A stretch of DNA of 64,000 nucleotides, taken from the NCBI RefSeq assembly GCF_025770765.1, contig NZ_JANZKY010000001.1, forward strand, positions 248,001-312,000, given 5' to 3'. The stretch comes from Propionivibrio soli. GTDB taxonomy: Bacteria > Pseudomonadota > Gammaproteobacteria > Burkholderiales > Rhodocyclaceae. Below the pieces are notes generated by a model, which saw only the letters and a program-made list of their open reading frames with translations, made no database searches and had not been told where the DNA came from. Below are positions 17,960-26,471 of the stretch, piece by piece. The first letter of the stretch is position 1; each line of letters begins with the position of its first letter. The position numbers were made by a program, and so were the translations under genes.

Positions 17960-19141
17960 TTGGCACAGAATCTTCGCTCCAACCGGCAAGTTTCCGTTTG
18001 TCTGCCCTGCCGCGCCGTTGGTTCCCGGCCGGCATCGGCGCCCGCCCTGCTCTTCCTTTCGTTGCTTACTTCGGCGCTCCCCGCCCGCGCAGACTACGCC
18101 GTCAATTTGCAGACCCCAGCCACGGGCCTCGCCAACCAGGTCTATGACCTGCACACCCTGATCGTTTGGATCTGCTTTGTGATCTTCATCATCGTCCTCG
18201 TACCGATGGGTGTGGCGCTTGTCCGGCATCGCAAGTCCGCAGGGCACGAGCCCGCCAAGTTTCACCACAACACGCTGGTGGAATGGATCTGGACCATCAT
18301 CCCGGTGCTCATTCTCGTCAGCATGGCCTGGCCCGCCACACAACTCGTGGTGCAAATGAAGGACACGAGCAAGGAAGATCTGACGATCAAGATCACCGGC
18401 CGCCAATGGAAGTGGGAGTACGAATATCTCGGCGACGGCATACGCTTCATCAGCAATTCGGCGACAAGCAACGAGCAAATCGCCGGCAAGCAGCAAAAGA
18501 ACGAGCATTATCTTCTGGAGGTCGACAAGCCTCTCGTCGTACCTACGGGACGCAAGGTCCGCATCGTGCTCACCGCGGCCGACGTGATCCACACCTGGTG
18601 GGTCCCGGCGCTCGGCGTCAAACAAGATGCCATTCCAGGTTTCATTCGGGATGCTTGGTTCAAGGTCGAACAGCCGGGAACCTACCGCGGTCAGTGTGCC
18701 GAACTGTGCGGCGTAGGCCACGCCTATATGCCCGTTGTGGTCGAAGCCGTTCCTCCGCAGCAATTCGCGACTTGGATGCAAGACCAGAAGACGCAACTGG
18801 CGGCCGCCGAAGAGGCGTCCGGCAAGACCTACTCGCTCGACGAACTGAAAGCCAGGGGCGAGAAGGTTTATGCCGCCAACTGCGCCGCCTGTCATCAGCC
18901 AACCGGCATGGGCATTTCCGGCGCCTTCCCCGCCCTCTCGGGTTCAAAAATTGCCACCGGCGACAAGGCGGGTCACATGGACATCGTGCTCCACGGAAAA
19001 CCGGGGACTGCCATGGCGGCGTTCGGTCCGCAGCTCTCGAATCTCGATCTCGCGGCGGTAATTACCTACGAACGCAATAGCTGGAACAACAAGGTTGGCG
19101 ACGCCGTTCAACCGTCCGAAATCGCCGCGCGCAAGAAGTAA
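17960..19141 (+). CDS. coxB: Cytochrome c oxidase subunit II with C-terminal cytochrome c domain
   Basis: 393 residues from a TTG start at 17960, chosen because AGGAGGG (17947-17953) lies 6 nt upstream. Order: signal peptide ([16 protein letters not shown]), TM1 and TM2 hairpin ([36 protein letters not shown]), periplasmic CuA cupredoxin domain with [15 protein letters not shown] supplying the CuA ligands, then a cytochrome c domain with heme motif CAACH and a distal Met region. This is the caa3/aa3 type found in many betaproteobacteria, where the fused cytochrome accepts electrons. First gene of the cox cluster; 16 bp before coxA. Confidence 0.96.
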   Translation: MAQNLRSNRQVSVCLPCRAVGSRPASAPALLFLSLLTSALPARADYAVNLQTPATGLANQVYDLHTLIVWICFVIFIIVLVPMGVALVRHRKSAGHEPAKFHHNTLVEWIWTIIPVLILVSMAWPATQLVVQMKDTSKEDLTIKITGRQWKWEYEYLGDGIRFISNSATSNEQIAGKQQKNEHYLLEVDKPLVVPTGRKVRIVLTAADVIHTWWVPALGVKQDAIPGFIRDAWFKVEQPGTYRGQCAELCGVGHAYMPVVVEAVPPQQFATWMQDQKTQLAAAEEASGKTYSLDELKARGEKVYAANCAACHQPTGMGISGAFPALSGSKIATGDKAGHMDIVLHGKPGTAMAAFGPQLSNLDLAAVITYERNSWNNKVGDAVQPSEIAARKK

Positions 19142-19157
19142 CGAGGAGGCCCGATCC

Positions 19158-20741
19158 ATGTACACCGCTACCGCCACGGACACGCACGGACACGATCACG
19201 AACACGCGCCTACCGGCATCATGCGCTGGATCGCGAGCACGAACCACAAGGACATCGGCACGCTTTATCTGTGGTTCAGCCTGTTCATGTTCTTCTTCGC
19301 CGGCACGCTGGCGATGATGATAAGGGCCGAGCTGTTCCAGCCGGGACTGCAACTCTTTCAGCCAGGGTTCTTCAATCAGCTGACCACGATGCACGGCCTG
19401 ATCATGATCTTCGGCGCGATCATGCCGGCGCTGGTCGGCTTCGCCAACTGGCAGATCCCGCTCATGATCGGGGCTTCCGACATGGCCTTCCCACGTATGA
19501 ACAACTGGAGTTTCTGGTTGTTGCCGGCCGCGGGGCTCCTGCTCATTTCCACGTTCTTCGTTCCCGGCGGATCGATCGGCGGCGGGTGGACGATGTATCC
19601 GCCGCTATTCATTCAGGGCGGAATCGGTTACGACATGGCGATCCTCTCGGTGCACCTCATGGGTATCTCGTCGATCATGGGGGCCATCAACATCATCACC
19701 ACGGTGCTCAACATGCGCGCACCCGGCATGACGTTGATGAAGATGCCGCTCTTCGTGTGGACCTGGTTCATCACGGCCTTCCTGCTCATCGCCGTCATGC
19801 CCGTGCTTGCCTGCGCGATCACCATGCTGCTCACGGATCGCAATTTCGGCACCCACTTCTTCGACGCGGCCGGCGGCGGCGACGCCGTGATGTACCAGCA
19901 CCTCTTCTGGTTCTTCGGTCACCCGGAGGTGTACATCATGATCCTGCCGGCCTTCGGAATCATCTCGACGATCATCCCGACCTTCTCACGCAAGCCGTTG
20001 TTCGGCTATGTCTCGATGGTCTATGCGGTGGCCTCGATCGCCTTCCTCTCGTTCATCGTCTGGGCGCACCACATGTTCACGACCGGCATGCCGGTCGCCG
20101 GTCAGCTCTTCTTCATGTACACGACGATGCTCATCGCCGTGCCGACGGGCGTGAAGGTCTTCAATTGGATATCGACGCTGTGGCGCGGGGCGATCACCTT
20201 CGAGACGCCGATGTTGTTCGCGCTGGCGTTCGTCATCCTCTTCGCCATCGGCGGTTTCAGCGGCCTCGTTTTGGCCCTCGTCCCGGTAGACATTCAATTG
20301 CAGGATACCTATTACGTCGTTGCCCACTTCCACTATGTCCTGTTCTCGGGATCGGCGATGGCGATCATGGGCGGCGTCTACTACTGGCTGCCGAAATGGA
20401 CCGGCCATATGTATGACGAGCGCCTGGGCAAGATCCACTTCTGGCTGACCGCGATCGCCTTCAACATCACGTTCTTCCCGATGCACTTCCTCGGGCTGGC
20501 CGGCATGCCCCGCCGTATTCCGGACTACGCGCTGCAGTTCGCCGATTTCAACATGATCGCCAGTATCGGCGGCTTCTTGCTCGGCGCCAGCCAGTTGCTG
20601 TTCCTTTATACGGTCGTCAAGTGCGTCCGCGGCGGAGCGCCCGCCCCAGCCCGGCCGTGGGACGGCGCCGATACATTGGAGTGGACGCTGCCTTCGCCGG
20701 CCCCATACCACTCGTTCGTCACGCCGCCGCTTGTGAAGTAG
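19158..20741 (+). CDS. coxA: Cytochrome c oxidase subunit I (heme-copper oxidase, A1 type)
   Basis: 527 residues, 12 TM helices. Landmarks: [11 protein letters not shown] at the N-terminus; [16 protein letters not shown] of the D-channel; [18 protein letters not shown] carrying the CuB His, the D-channel Glu and the cross-linked Tyr of A1-type oxidases; [10 protein letters not shown] with two further CuB His residues; [11 protein letters not shown] with the heme His ligands. It catalyses oxygen reduction coupled to proton pumping at the cytoplasmic membrane. The ATG at 19158 has GAGGAGG upstream; the first ~15 residues are His/Asp rich (HGHDHEH), possibly metal-binding. Confidence 0.97.
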   Translation: MYTATATDTHGHDHEHAPTGIMRWIASTNHKDIGTLYLWFSLFMFFFAGTLAMMIRAELFQPGLQLFQPGFFNQLTTMHGLIMIFGAIMPALVGFANWQIPLMIGASDMAFPRMNNWSFWLLPAAGLLLISTFFVPGGSIGGGWTMYPPLFIQGGIGYDMAILSVHLMGISSIMGAINIITTVLNMRAPGMTLMKMPLFVWTWFITAFLLIAVMPVLACAITMLLTDRNFGTHFFDAAGGGDAVMYQHLFWFFGHPEVYIMILPAFGIISTIIPTFSRKPLFGYVSMVYAVASIAFLSFIVWAHHMFTTGMPVAGQLFFMYTTMLIAVPTGVKVFNWISTLWRGAITFETPMLFALAFVILFAIGGFSGLVLALVPVDIQLQDTYYVVAHFHYVLFSGSAMAIMGGVYYWLPKWTGHMYDERLGKIHFWLTAIAFNITFFPMHFLGLAGMPRRIPDYALQFADFNMIASIGGFLLGASQLLFLYTVVKCVRGGAPAPARPWDGADTLEWTLPSPAPYHSFVTPPLVK

Positions 20742-20764
20742 GTACCGGTATCCGGAGTCAAGCC

Positions 20765-21610
20765 ATGCAATCACCCACGCAAACGCACCACACCGACGTT
20801 TACTACGTTCCCTCGTCGTCGATCTGGCCGATTGTCGGGTCGATCGCGCTGCTCACGCTCGCCGCCGGGTTCGTGCTCTACCTTGGCAAGGTAGCCGCCG
20901 GCCCCTATGTGATGGGGGCCGGCGTAGCGATCCTGGCGACCATGCTTTTCGGTTGGTTCAGCACCGTGATCAAGGAGAGCCTCGCCGGAAAGTATTCCGA
21001 TCAGGTCGACACATCGTTCCGATGGGGGATGGCCTGGTTCATCTTTTCCGAGGTGGCGTTCTTCTCCGGGCTCTTCGGCGCCTTGTTCTACGTGAGGCTC
21101 ATTACCCTGCCTTCGCTCGGGCACGCGGATTTGGTGTGGCCGAACTTCGAAGGCGTTTGGCCGAGCGCCGGTCCGGGGTTGAACAAGACGATCACGCCGG
21201 TAGGCGCCTGGGGCATCCCGGCGTTGAACACCCTGATCCTTCTGTCCTCCGGCGCCACCGTGACGTGGGCTCACTGGGGACTGCAGAAAGGGCGCCAGGC
21301 GCAACTCAAGCTGGGGCTGGCCTTGACCGTGCTGCTCGGGGCCCTCTTCCTCGGGCTGCAAATCCACGAATATGCGGAGGCCGCGTTCAGCATCCGCGAC
21401 GGCATCTTCGGCGCGTTGTTCTACATGCTGACGGGATTCCACGGCTTTCACGTGCTGCTCGGCACCGTCATGCTGACGATCATCCTGCTGCGGGCGATGG
21501 CGGGGCATTTCACGCCCGACCGGCATTTTGCGTTTGAGGCCGTGGCTTGGTACTGGCATTTCGTAGACGTCGTCTGGCTGCTCCTTTTCGTTTTCGTCTA
21601 TTGGATCTAG
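20765..21610 (+). CDS. coxC: Cytochrome c oxidase subunit III
   Basis: 281 residues with seven predicted TM segments: two at the N-terminus (IVGSIALLTLAAGFVLYLG onward), then GMAWFIFSEVAFFSGLFGAL with the conserved Glu, GFHGFHVLLGTVMLTIILL and the C-terminal AVAWYWHFVDVVWLLLF signature of subunit III. It stabilises the D-pathway proton uptake of subunit I and binds lipid. ATG at 20765 lies 23 bp after coxA. In most betaproteobacteria ctaG precedes coxC; here coxC comes first and ctaG follows two small genes. Confidence 0.96.
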   Translation: MQSPTQTHHTDVYYVPSSSIWPIVGSIALLTLAAGFVLYLGKVAAGPYVMGAGVAILATMLFGWFSTVIKESLAGKYSDQVDTSFRWGMAWFIFSEVAFFSGLFGALFYVRLITLPSLGHADLVWPNFEGVWPSAGPGLNKTITPVGAWGIPALNTLILLSSGATVTWAHWGLQKGRQAQLKLGLALTVLLGALFLGLQIHEYAEAAFSIRDGIFGALFYMLTGFHGFHVLLGTVMLTIILLRAMAGHFTPDRHFAFEAVAWYWHFVDVVWLLLFVFVYWI

Positions 21611-21656
21611 GCATGCGTACTTATTTCCCCGCTCTTCTTGCTCCGAAGGCCACTTC

Positions 21657-21971
21657 GTGAGCGCGCATCATCACTTCATGGCCGCGATCAGCCTTCTTTT
21701 CGCGACGGTGTTCGCCATCATGATCTACTCGACGATCGCGCACCGGCGCGCCAGCGGCGAAGGTCGCGGCACGCGGGGCGCCGTTCAATGGTTCTGGGCC
21801 GTCCTTCCGATGGCCATTCTGGCCGGTGTGGGCTATGCCCTGGCGGAACTACCGCCGACGTCGGCAGCGGCTTCAGCCGCCCGCTTTGAGGTGGCAAGCG
21901 TGGGAGACACAGTGATTCCGTCGCAAACAGCGACTGGAGAAGCAGCAAACCTGACGAGCGCCGCTCAATGA
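21657..21971 (+). CDS. Small membrane protein resembling the subunit II transmembrane hairpin, without CuA domain
   Basis: 104 residues, GTG start at 21657 with GAAGG 7 nt upstream. TM1 (AAISLLFATVFAIMIYSTI) and TM2 (VQWFWAVLPMAILAGVGYAL) are separated by a short basic/Gly loop (AHRRASGEGRGTRG). The spacing and residues match the TM hairpin of the CoxB protein in this same cluster (RHRKSAG then [14 protein letters not shown]). After TM2 there is only a ~35-residue Ala/Ser/Thr-rich tail: no CuA ligands and no heme motif. Its stop overlaps the next start (ATGA at 21968). Function unknown; a structural or assembly subunit is inference. Confidence 0.7.
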   Translation: MSAHHHFMAAISLLFATVFAIMIYSTIAHRRASGEGRGTRGAVQWFWAVLPMAILAGVGYALAELPPTSAAASAARFEVASVGDTVIPSQTATGEAANLTSAAQ

Positions 21972-22090
21972 CATCGACCGTTTCTCCCGAGGAGCAGGCG
22001 CGGCGCGCGGCGGCCAACCGGCGCGTCGGCTGGGCTCTCGCCGCGCTCGCGGCGATCATTTTCTTTGTTTTCTTTTTCAGCAAGATCTAG
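21968..22090 (+). CDS. Single-TM cytochrome oxidase small assembly-type protein
   Basis: 40 residues: a charged N-terminus (MTSTVSPEEQARRAAANRR) and one TM helix (WALAALAAIIFFVFFFS) ending SKI. Small one-TM proteins of this shape commonly sit immediately upstream of ctaG in betaproteobacterial cox clusters and are annotated as oxidase small assembly proteins. Both ends are coupled: the ATG overlaps the preceding stop and ctaG begins 2 bp after its TAG. It is easy to miss because it is so short. Confidence 0.7.
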   Translation: MTSTVSPEEQARRAAANRRVGWALAALAAIIFFVFFFSKI

Positions 22091-22092
22091 CG

Positions 22093-22698
22093 ATGGCCGC
22101 CGCCCACCCCCTCGACCCGCTCGCACGCCGGCACCGCAAGCTGCTCCTGAAATTGCTGGCGGCCATCGTGCTCGCGTTTGGATTCGGGTTTGCGCTTGTC
22201 CCGCTGTATGACGCGTTTTGTGCACTCACCGGTCTGAATGGCAAAACCCGCGGACCGGAGTTCATTGCCGGGGGATTGAAGGAACGGGGGGACGGCGCGG
22301 CAGCGCGCGCTCCGTCACGCATCGATACGAGCCGCACCATCACGGTCGAGTTCGTCGGTACGGTCATGCCTGGGCTCCCTTGGGAAATGCAGCCGGTCAA
22401 CGCGCGCATGGACCTGCATCCCGGCGAACTGCACCAAGCGAGTTACCGCGTGCATAACCTCTCCGACAAGACGATCGTCGGGCAAGCCATCCCGAGCGTC
22501 TCGCCGGGAGAGGCCGCGCTGCACTTCCAGAAACTCGATTGTTTCTGCTTCGCCCAACAGATGCTGGCGCCGGGCGAAACCAAGGAATTGCCGCTGACCT
22601 TCATTGTCCAGCCCGAGGTAGCGTCGGACGTGCGCACGATTACGCTGGCCTACTCGTTTTTCAACGTGGCTCCCAATGCCGCCGCAGCCGCTCGCTGA
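22093..22698 (+). CDS. ctaG: Cytochrome c oxidase copper-insertion protein CtaG/Cox11
   Basis: 201 residues: a single N-terminal TM (LLLKLLAAIVLAFGFGFALV) followed by VPLYDAFCALTG, an Ig-like periplasmic domain and the copper-binding KLDCFCFAQQ motif (CFCF) near residue 154, with PLTFIVQP toward the end. Cox11 proteins insert CuB into subunit I. All expected cysteines are present, including the one in the YDAFC segment after the TM. Position between the oxidase subunits and the heme A genes fits. Confidence 0.95.
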   Translation: MAAAHPLDPLARRHRKLLLKLLAAIVLAFGFGFALVPLYDAFCALTGLNGKTRGPEFIAGGLKERGDGAAARAPSRIDTSRTITVEFVGTVMPGLPWEMQPVNARMDLHPGELHQASYRVHNLSDKTIVGQAIPSVSPGEAALHFQKLDCFCFAQQMLAPGETKELPLTFIVQPEVASDVRTITLAYSFFNVAPNAAAAAR

Positions 22699-22722
22699 TG
22701 CCACGGCAACGGCCCGGAAGCG

Positions 22723-22920
22723 TTAGACGCGGGGCGGCAGCAAGCCGAGCCAATAAGCAACGAGGAGCAGCACGAACAGCGTGACCGAGAGCGCAACGCG
22801 GACCGTCAGCGCTTTCACCGTCCGATGCCCTGCTCCGCGGTCGCGATAGAGGAAGAACAGCCCGGAGAACAGGCTGGCCAATACACCGAACAGCAGGAGA
22901 ATGATCACGAGTTTCAACAT
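22723..22920 (-). CDS. Twin-transmembrane protein (DUF2909)
   Basis: 65 residues made of two TM helices (LKLVIILLLFGVLASLFSGL and VRVALSVTLFVLLLVAYWLG) joined by a short charged loop (YRDRGAGHRTVKAL). This matches DUF2909, a small family repeatedly found beside SURF1 in proteobacterial oxidase clusters. It is the only gene on the opposite strand inside the cox cluster. Its start codon complement (22918-22920) overlaps a possible ATG (22919) of the SURF1 gene, so either SURF1 starts further downstream or the two genes share start bases. Confidence 0.8.
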   Translation of the reverse strand: MLKLVIILLLFGVLASLFSGLFFLYRDRGAGHRTVKALTVRVALSVTLFVLLLVAYWLGLLPPRV

Positions 22921-23740
22921 GGTCCATCCTACAAGGTCGCGCATCGAAGGCGCTCGTGCTCAGAACACGCGGCCGGCGAAGAGTTCGGCACCGGTGCCGC
23001 TCTCGGGTGAGCAAACCGAGGCCACGCCTGGCCCGGGGTTTCATCTGCGCTTGTGGCCCACGCTCGCGGCGGCGGCGTTGATTCCGCTCTTTATCGCCGC
23101 CGGCCAGTGGCAATGGGGAAAAGCGGAGCTGAAAGCTGAGCGTCAGCGCGAACTGGATCTGCGCCAAGCTCAACCGGCCGTGACGGTCCCCGCCACGATC
23201 GCCGACCCGCTCAGTTTCGAATATCGGCACGCCGTGGCGCGCGGACACTATGAGTCGCAACACGAAATCCTGATCGACAATCAGGTTCAGCAGGGCCGGG
23301 CCGGTTATCACGTCGTCACGCCGCTGCGCCTGGAAGGTAGCGAGATGCGGGTACTGGTAAATCGGGGATGGGTTCCCGCTCTGCCCGAGCGGCGGGAGGT
23401 TCCGGCCACGCCGGCTCCGCAAGGCCTCGTCGAGGTCGATGGCACCGCCGTCATTCCGAGCCAACGCTTTTTCACCCTGCAGCAGACCGGCCCTCAAGAC
23501 GGCCCCGAGCGCGTCTGGCAAAACCTCGATCTTGCACGCTACCGGTCGGCGGCGCGCTTCCCGATCCAGCCGTTTGTCATCGAGCTTTCTCCCGGCAGTT
23601 CCGCGGGGGGCTACGTTCGCGAATGGCGCCGCCCGGACGACCGGCGGCAGGTCAACGTGGGCTATGCCTTCCAGTGGTGGGGCTTTGCCGCCACGACGGT
23701 AGCCCTATGGCTATTCTTCAGCTTCCGCAGAAAATCATGA
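22919..23740 (+). CDS. SURF1-family cytochrome oxidase assembly protein
   Basis: Up to 273 residues with the SURF1 architecture: N-terminal TM (WPTLAAAALIPLFIAAGQW, ending in the conserved Gly-x-Trp-Gln), a periplasmic domain with LIDNQVQQGRAGYHVVTPL and VLVNRGWVPA, and a C-terminal TM (NVGYAFQWWGFAATTVALWL). SURF1 binds heme a and aids its insertion into subunit I. The start is uncertain: ATG at 22919 overlaps the divergent DUF2909 start, while GTG at 22994 would still precede TM1. The stop overlaps the next ATG (ATGA at 23737). Confidence 0.9.
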   Translation: MVHPTRSRIEGARAQNTRPAKSSAPVPLSGEQTEATPGPGFHLRLWPTLAAAALIPLFIAAGQWQWGKAELKAERQRELDLRQAQPAVTVPATIADPLSFEYRHAVARGHYESQHEILIDNQVQQGRAGYHVVTPLRLEGSEMRVLVNRGWVPALPERREVPATPAPQGLVEVDGTAVIPSQRFFTLQQTGPQDGPERVWQNLDLARYRSAARFPIQPFVIELSPGSSAGGYVREWRRPDDRRQVNVGYAFQWWGFAATTVALWLFFSFRRKS

Positions 23741-24378
23741 CGACGGCTTCCATGGTTCCCCACTTCCCCGGCGCGTCACCCTCCGGCGGCGGAGAGCGCC
23801 CGACCGGCTCGATGCGAACGCTATGGCTGTTGTTGGCTATTTTCGTGCTGCCATTCGTTGGGGGCACGTCGCTTTACCTGTTCGATTGGCGCCCGCAACG
23901 TTTCGGCAACCACGGCGAACTCGTACAGCCGCTGCGGGTGCTGCCGTCCGAAGGGTTGCGGCGGGCCGACGGACAGCCGCTCGTGACGGCCGAACTACAA
24001 GGCGTGTGGTGGTTGGCGATGCCTGTTGGAAGCGCTTGCGAGAAGCAATGCGAAGGAGATCAGGAAGCGATGTACCGCCTGCACGTCGCGCTCAACAAGG
24101 AACAAACACAATTGCGGCGTGTCCTGATAACCGACGTACCCGCTGACGCGACGGCGCGCACGGTGGCCAGCCGAATACCCGACCTGACGTTGGCAACCTG
24201 GAGCGGCGCGGCCAACGCGGCAGCGTGGCGCGATGCTTTGCCGTTGCGGGACGGCGCGTTCTATCTCGTCGATCCGATCGGCAACGTCATGATGCGTTAT
24301 GACGCGGGAACAGAGATGCGCGGCGTGCTCAAGGATATCGAGCGCTTGTTGAAGTATTCATGGATTCGGCACGAATAA
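23737..24378 (+). CDS. Membrane-anchored Sco-like thioredoxin-fold protein of the cox cluster
   Basis: 213 residues: an N-terminal TM (LWLLLAIFVLPFVGGTSLYL), then WWLAMPVGSACEKQCEGDQ with a CxxxC pair at the position where Sco proteins bind copper, and FYLVDPIGNVMMRYDAG matching the Sco strand that follows the third copper ligand. The ligand His itself is absent (RDGAFYLVDP here, HSSGSYVFD in the Sco at 17184). It probably handles thiols or copper in oxidase assembly, but may not bind copper as Sco does. Coupled to SURF1 by ATGA and followed 32 bp later by ctaB. Confidence 0.75.
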   Translation: MTTASMVPHFPGASPSGGGERPTGSMRTLWLLLAIFVLPFVGGTSLYLFDWRPQRFGNHGELVQPLRVLPSEGLRRADGQPLVTAELQGVWWLAMPVGSACEKQCEGDQEAMYRLHVALNKEQTQLRRVLITDVPADATARTVASRIPDLTLATWSGAANAAAWRDALPLRDGAFYLVDPIGNVMMRYDAGTEMRGVLKDIERLLKYSWIRHE

Positions 24379-24410
24379 CGGCGACGTAAAGGAAACCGAG
24401 GAGGAAGCGC

Positions 24411-25352
24411 ATGGTGCCCCGCCAAGGACGATCACACGATACGGCACACGCCCGGCCGGCGTCGCCGCTTTCATTGCCGATGTCGCTGCCGCTCGGGCAG
24501 CGCCTCGCCGATTTCTTCGCACTCTGTAAACCACGGGTAAATACGCTGATCGTGTTCACCGCGATGATCGGGATGTTCCTCGCTTCGCCAGGTATTCCTC
24601 CATTGGGTCGTTTTCTGGCAGCGTCGATTGGCATCGCACTTGTGGCGGGCGCGGCGGCAGCGATCAATTGCCTCGTGGAAAGCACGGTCGATGCGGTCAT
24701 GGCACGTACCCGCTGGCGGGCGACGGCGCGCGGCTCCGTGCGTATTGCCGAAACGGCGGCTTTGTCGCTGTGCGTGGGCGGCGCCGGCCTCTGGTTGCTG
24801 CACACCACGGTCAATGCGCTCACCATGTGGCTGACACTGGCAACCTTCCTCGGTTATGCGGTGATATACACGCTCGTGTTGAAACCGGCGACACCGATGA
24901 ACATTGTCATTGGCGGCGCATCGGGGGCCATGCCGCCGCTCCTCGGCTGGGCGGCAATGACCGGCAATGTCGGCCCCGAGGCGCTGGCGTTGTTCCTCAT
25001 CATCTTCATCTGGACACCCCCGCATTTCTGGGCACTCGCCTGCTATCGGCGCGACGAATACGCGCAGGCCGGCCTGCCGATGCTGCCCGTGACTCACGGC
25101 ATTCCTTTCACCTGCCTGCATAGCCTGCTCTACGTTGTCATGCTTACCGGCGCTTCGTTCCTCCCCGTAACGCTCGGCATGAGCGGTCGCCTCTACCTTG
25201 TGTCGGTCATTGCGCTGGACGTCGTGTTTCTTGGTTACGCCTTCGCGCTTTGGCGTAATTACAGCGACGCTTTGGCTCGGCGCACTTTCCGCTGGTCGAT
25301 CGTATATCTCACCCTTCTGTTTGCTGCCTTGCTCGTCGATCATTTCCTGTGA
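24411..25352 (+). CDS. ctaB: Heme O synthase (protoheme IX farnesyltransferase)
   Basis: 313 residues of the UbiA prenyltransferase superfamily with about nine TM helices. The first prenyl-diphosphate motif is [20 protein letters not shown]; the canonical NxxxDxxxD has Glu at its first acidic position. Later landmarks are [20 protein letters not shown] and [19 protein letters not shown]. It farnesylates heme b to heme o, the precursor of heme a for subunit I. The true start may be an internal ATG about 24 codons in ([13 protein letters not shown]). It precedes ctaA, a reverse of the common ctaA-ctaB order in this group. Confidence 0.95.
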   Translation: MVPRQGRSHDTAHARPASPLSLPMSLPLGQRLADFFALCKPRVNTLIVFTAMIGMFLASPGIPPLGRFLAASIGIALVAGAAAAINCLVESTVDAVMARTRWRATARGSVRIAETAALSLCVGGAGLWLLHTTVNALTMWLTLATFLGYAVIYTLVLKPATPMNIVIGGASGAMPPLLGWAAMTGNVGPEALALFLIIFIWTPPHFWALACYRRDEYAQAGLPMLPVTHGIPFTCLHSLLYVVMLTGASFLPVTLGMSGRLYLVSVIALDVVFLGYAFALWRNYSDALARRTFRWSIVYLTLLFAALLVDHFL

Positions 25353-25363
25353 AGCGGGCACCG

Positions 25364-26410
25364 ATGCGTCTCTATCGATCCTTGATAATCATCGCCGCCG
25401 TCCTTGCCTTCGGCGTGATTACACTCGGTGCCTACGTGCGCCTCTCCGATGCCGGCCTCGGCTGTCCGGACTGGCCAGGATGTTATGGCCACTTGATCGG
25501 AGTCCCGGATGCGGCGCATGAACAGGCGGCGGCACTTGCGGCCTTTCCCGACCGGCCGGTCGAGGCGCCAAAGGCATGGAAGGAGATGGTGCACCGCTAT
25601 TTCGCCGGTTCGCTCGGCGTCCTGATCGCCGCTATTTGCGCGCTCGGATGGCGTCATCGACGGCTGCTCGGACAACCGCCGACGGTGCCCAGCCTGCTCG
25701 TTGCGGTCGTCGTATTCCAGGCCTTGCTCGGGATGTGGACGGTAACGCTGCTTCTCAAGCCGGTGATCGTGACCGGTCATTTGCTCGGCGGGATGACGAC
25801 CCTGGCCCTGCTTGTGTGGCTCTGCTTTGCCCCAGACCAGTCAACCAGCAACGGCGAAGGATTGCCGCCAAGAATACGGTGGGCCGTCCGACTCGCCTTG
25901 GTTACCGTGGTCGTTCAGATCGCTCTGGGCGGGTGGGTGAGCAGCAATTACGCCGCGCTCGCCTGCAGCGATTTCCCCACCTGTCAGGGACATTGGCTTC
26001 CCGAGATGAACTTCTTGCAAGCTTTCGAACTGCACCGACCACTTGGCGAAACGTCCGATGGCACCTTGCTTTCCAACGCGGCACTCACCGCAATCCACTG
26101 GTCGCACCGGGTCGGCGCCCTGGCCGTCACACTCATTGTGGGTTATCTCGCCCTCGCGCTTGCCCGGCACACGGCTTGGCGGCATTGGGCCGGCATTCTC
26201 GCCACAGCACTCGCCCTCCAGATCGTGCTCGGTATCGCTAACGTACTGTTGTCGTTGCCGCTCCCGCTCGCCGTGGCGCACAACGCCGGAGCCGCGGTTT
26301 TGCTCACCGCCGTGCTGGCGTTGAACATCCGGGTCTCGCGTACAGCCACCGCCGTCCCGTCACTCACTGAGACGCAAATACCACCGGCTAAGACCGTCGA
26401 GGTGACCTAG
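25364..26410 (+). CDS. ctaA: Heme A synthase (COX15/CtaA)
   Basis: 348 residues with eight TM helices in two related halves. It starts RSLIIIAAVLAFGVITLGAY followed by VRLSDAGLGCPDWPGCYG, the conserved Cys loop of CtaA. Heme-ligand histidines are visible in MVHRYFAGSLG, VIVTGHLLGG, ELHRPLGE and AIHWSHRVGAL. It oxidises heme o to heme a. A GTG at 25349 overlapping the ctaB stop (GTGA) is an alternative start; I use ATG 25364. Last gene of the oxidase cluster, ended by a hairpin shared with mpl. Confidence 0.95.
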   Translation: MRLYRSLIIIAAVLAFGVITLGAYVRLSDAGLGCPDWPGCYGHLIGVPDAAHEQAAALAAFPDRPVEAPKAWKEMVHRYFAGSLGVLIAAICALGWRHRRLLGQPPTVPSLLVAVVVFQALLGMWTVTLLLKPVIVTGHLLGGMTTLALLVWLCFAPDQSTSNGEGLPPRIRWAVRLALVTVVVQIALGGWVSSNYAALACSDFPTCQGHWLPEMNFLQAFELHRPLGETSDGTLLSNAALTAIHWSHRVGALAVTLIVGYLALALARHTAWRHWAGILATALALQIVLGIANVLLSLPLPLAVAHNAGAAVLLTAVLALNIRVSRTATAVPSLTETQIPPAKTVEVT

Positions 26411-26431
26411 CCATACAACAAATGGAAATAG

Positions 26432-26448
26432 AGCCAAGCCGCTTGGCT
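26432..26448. terminator. Hairpin between convergent ctaA and mpl
   Basis: AGCCAAG (26432-26438) pairs with CTTGGCT (26442-26448) over a 3-nt loop in the 61-bp space between the two stop codons. On the minus strand it is followed by CTATTTCC; on the plus strand by a G-rich stretch. It could serve either gene, more likely mpl. Confidence 0.45.
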
Positions 26449-26471
26449 TGGGGCGGCGGGACGGCTGTCAG

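Noticed and set aside
21613-21660. 15-codon ATG frame between coxC and the small membrane protein
   Set aside because: Too short and without a clear SD; it overlaps the better supported GTG start at 21657. A leader-peptide role cannot be excluded but has no support.
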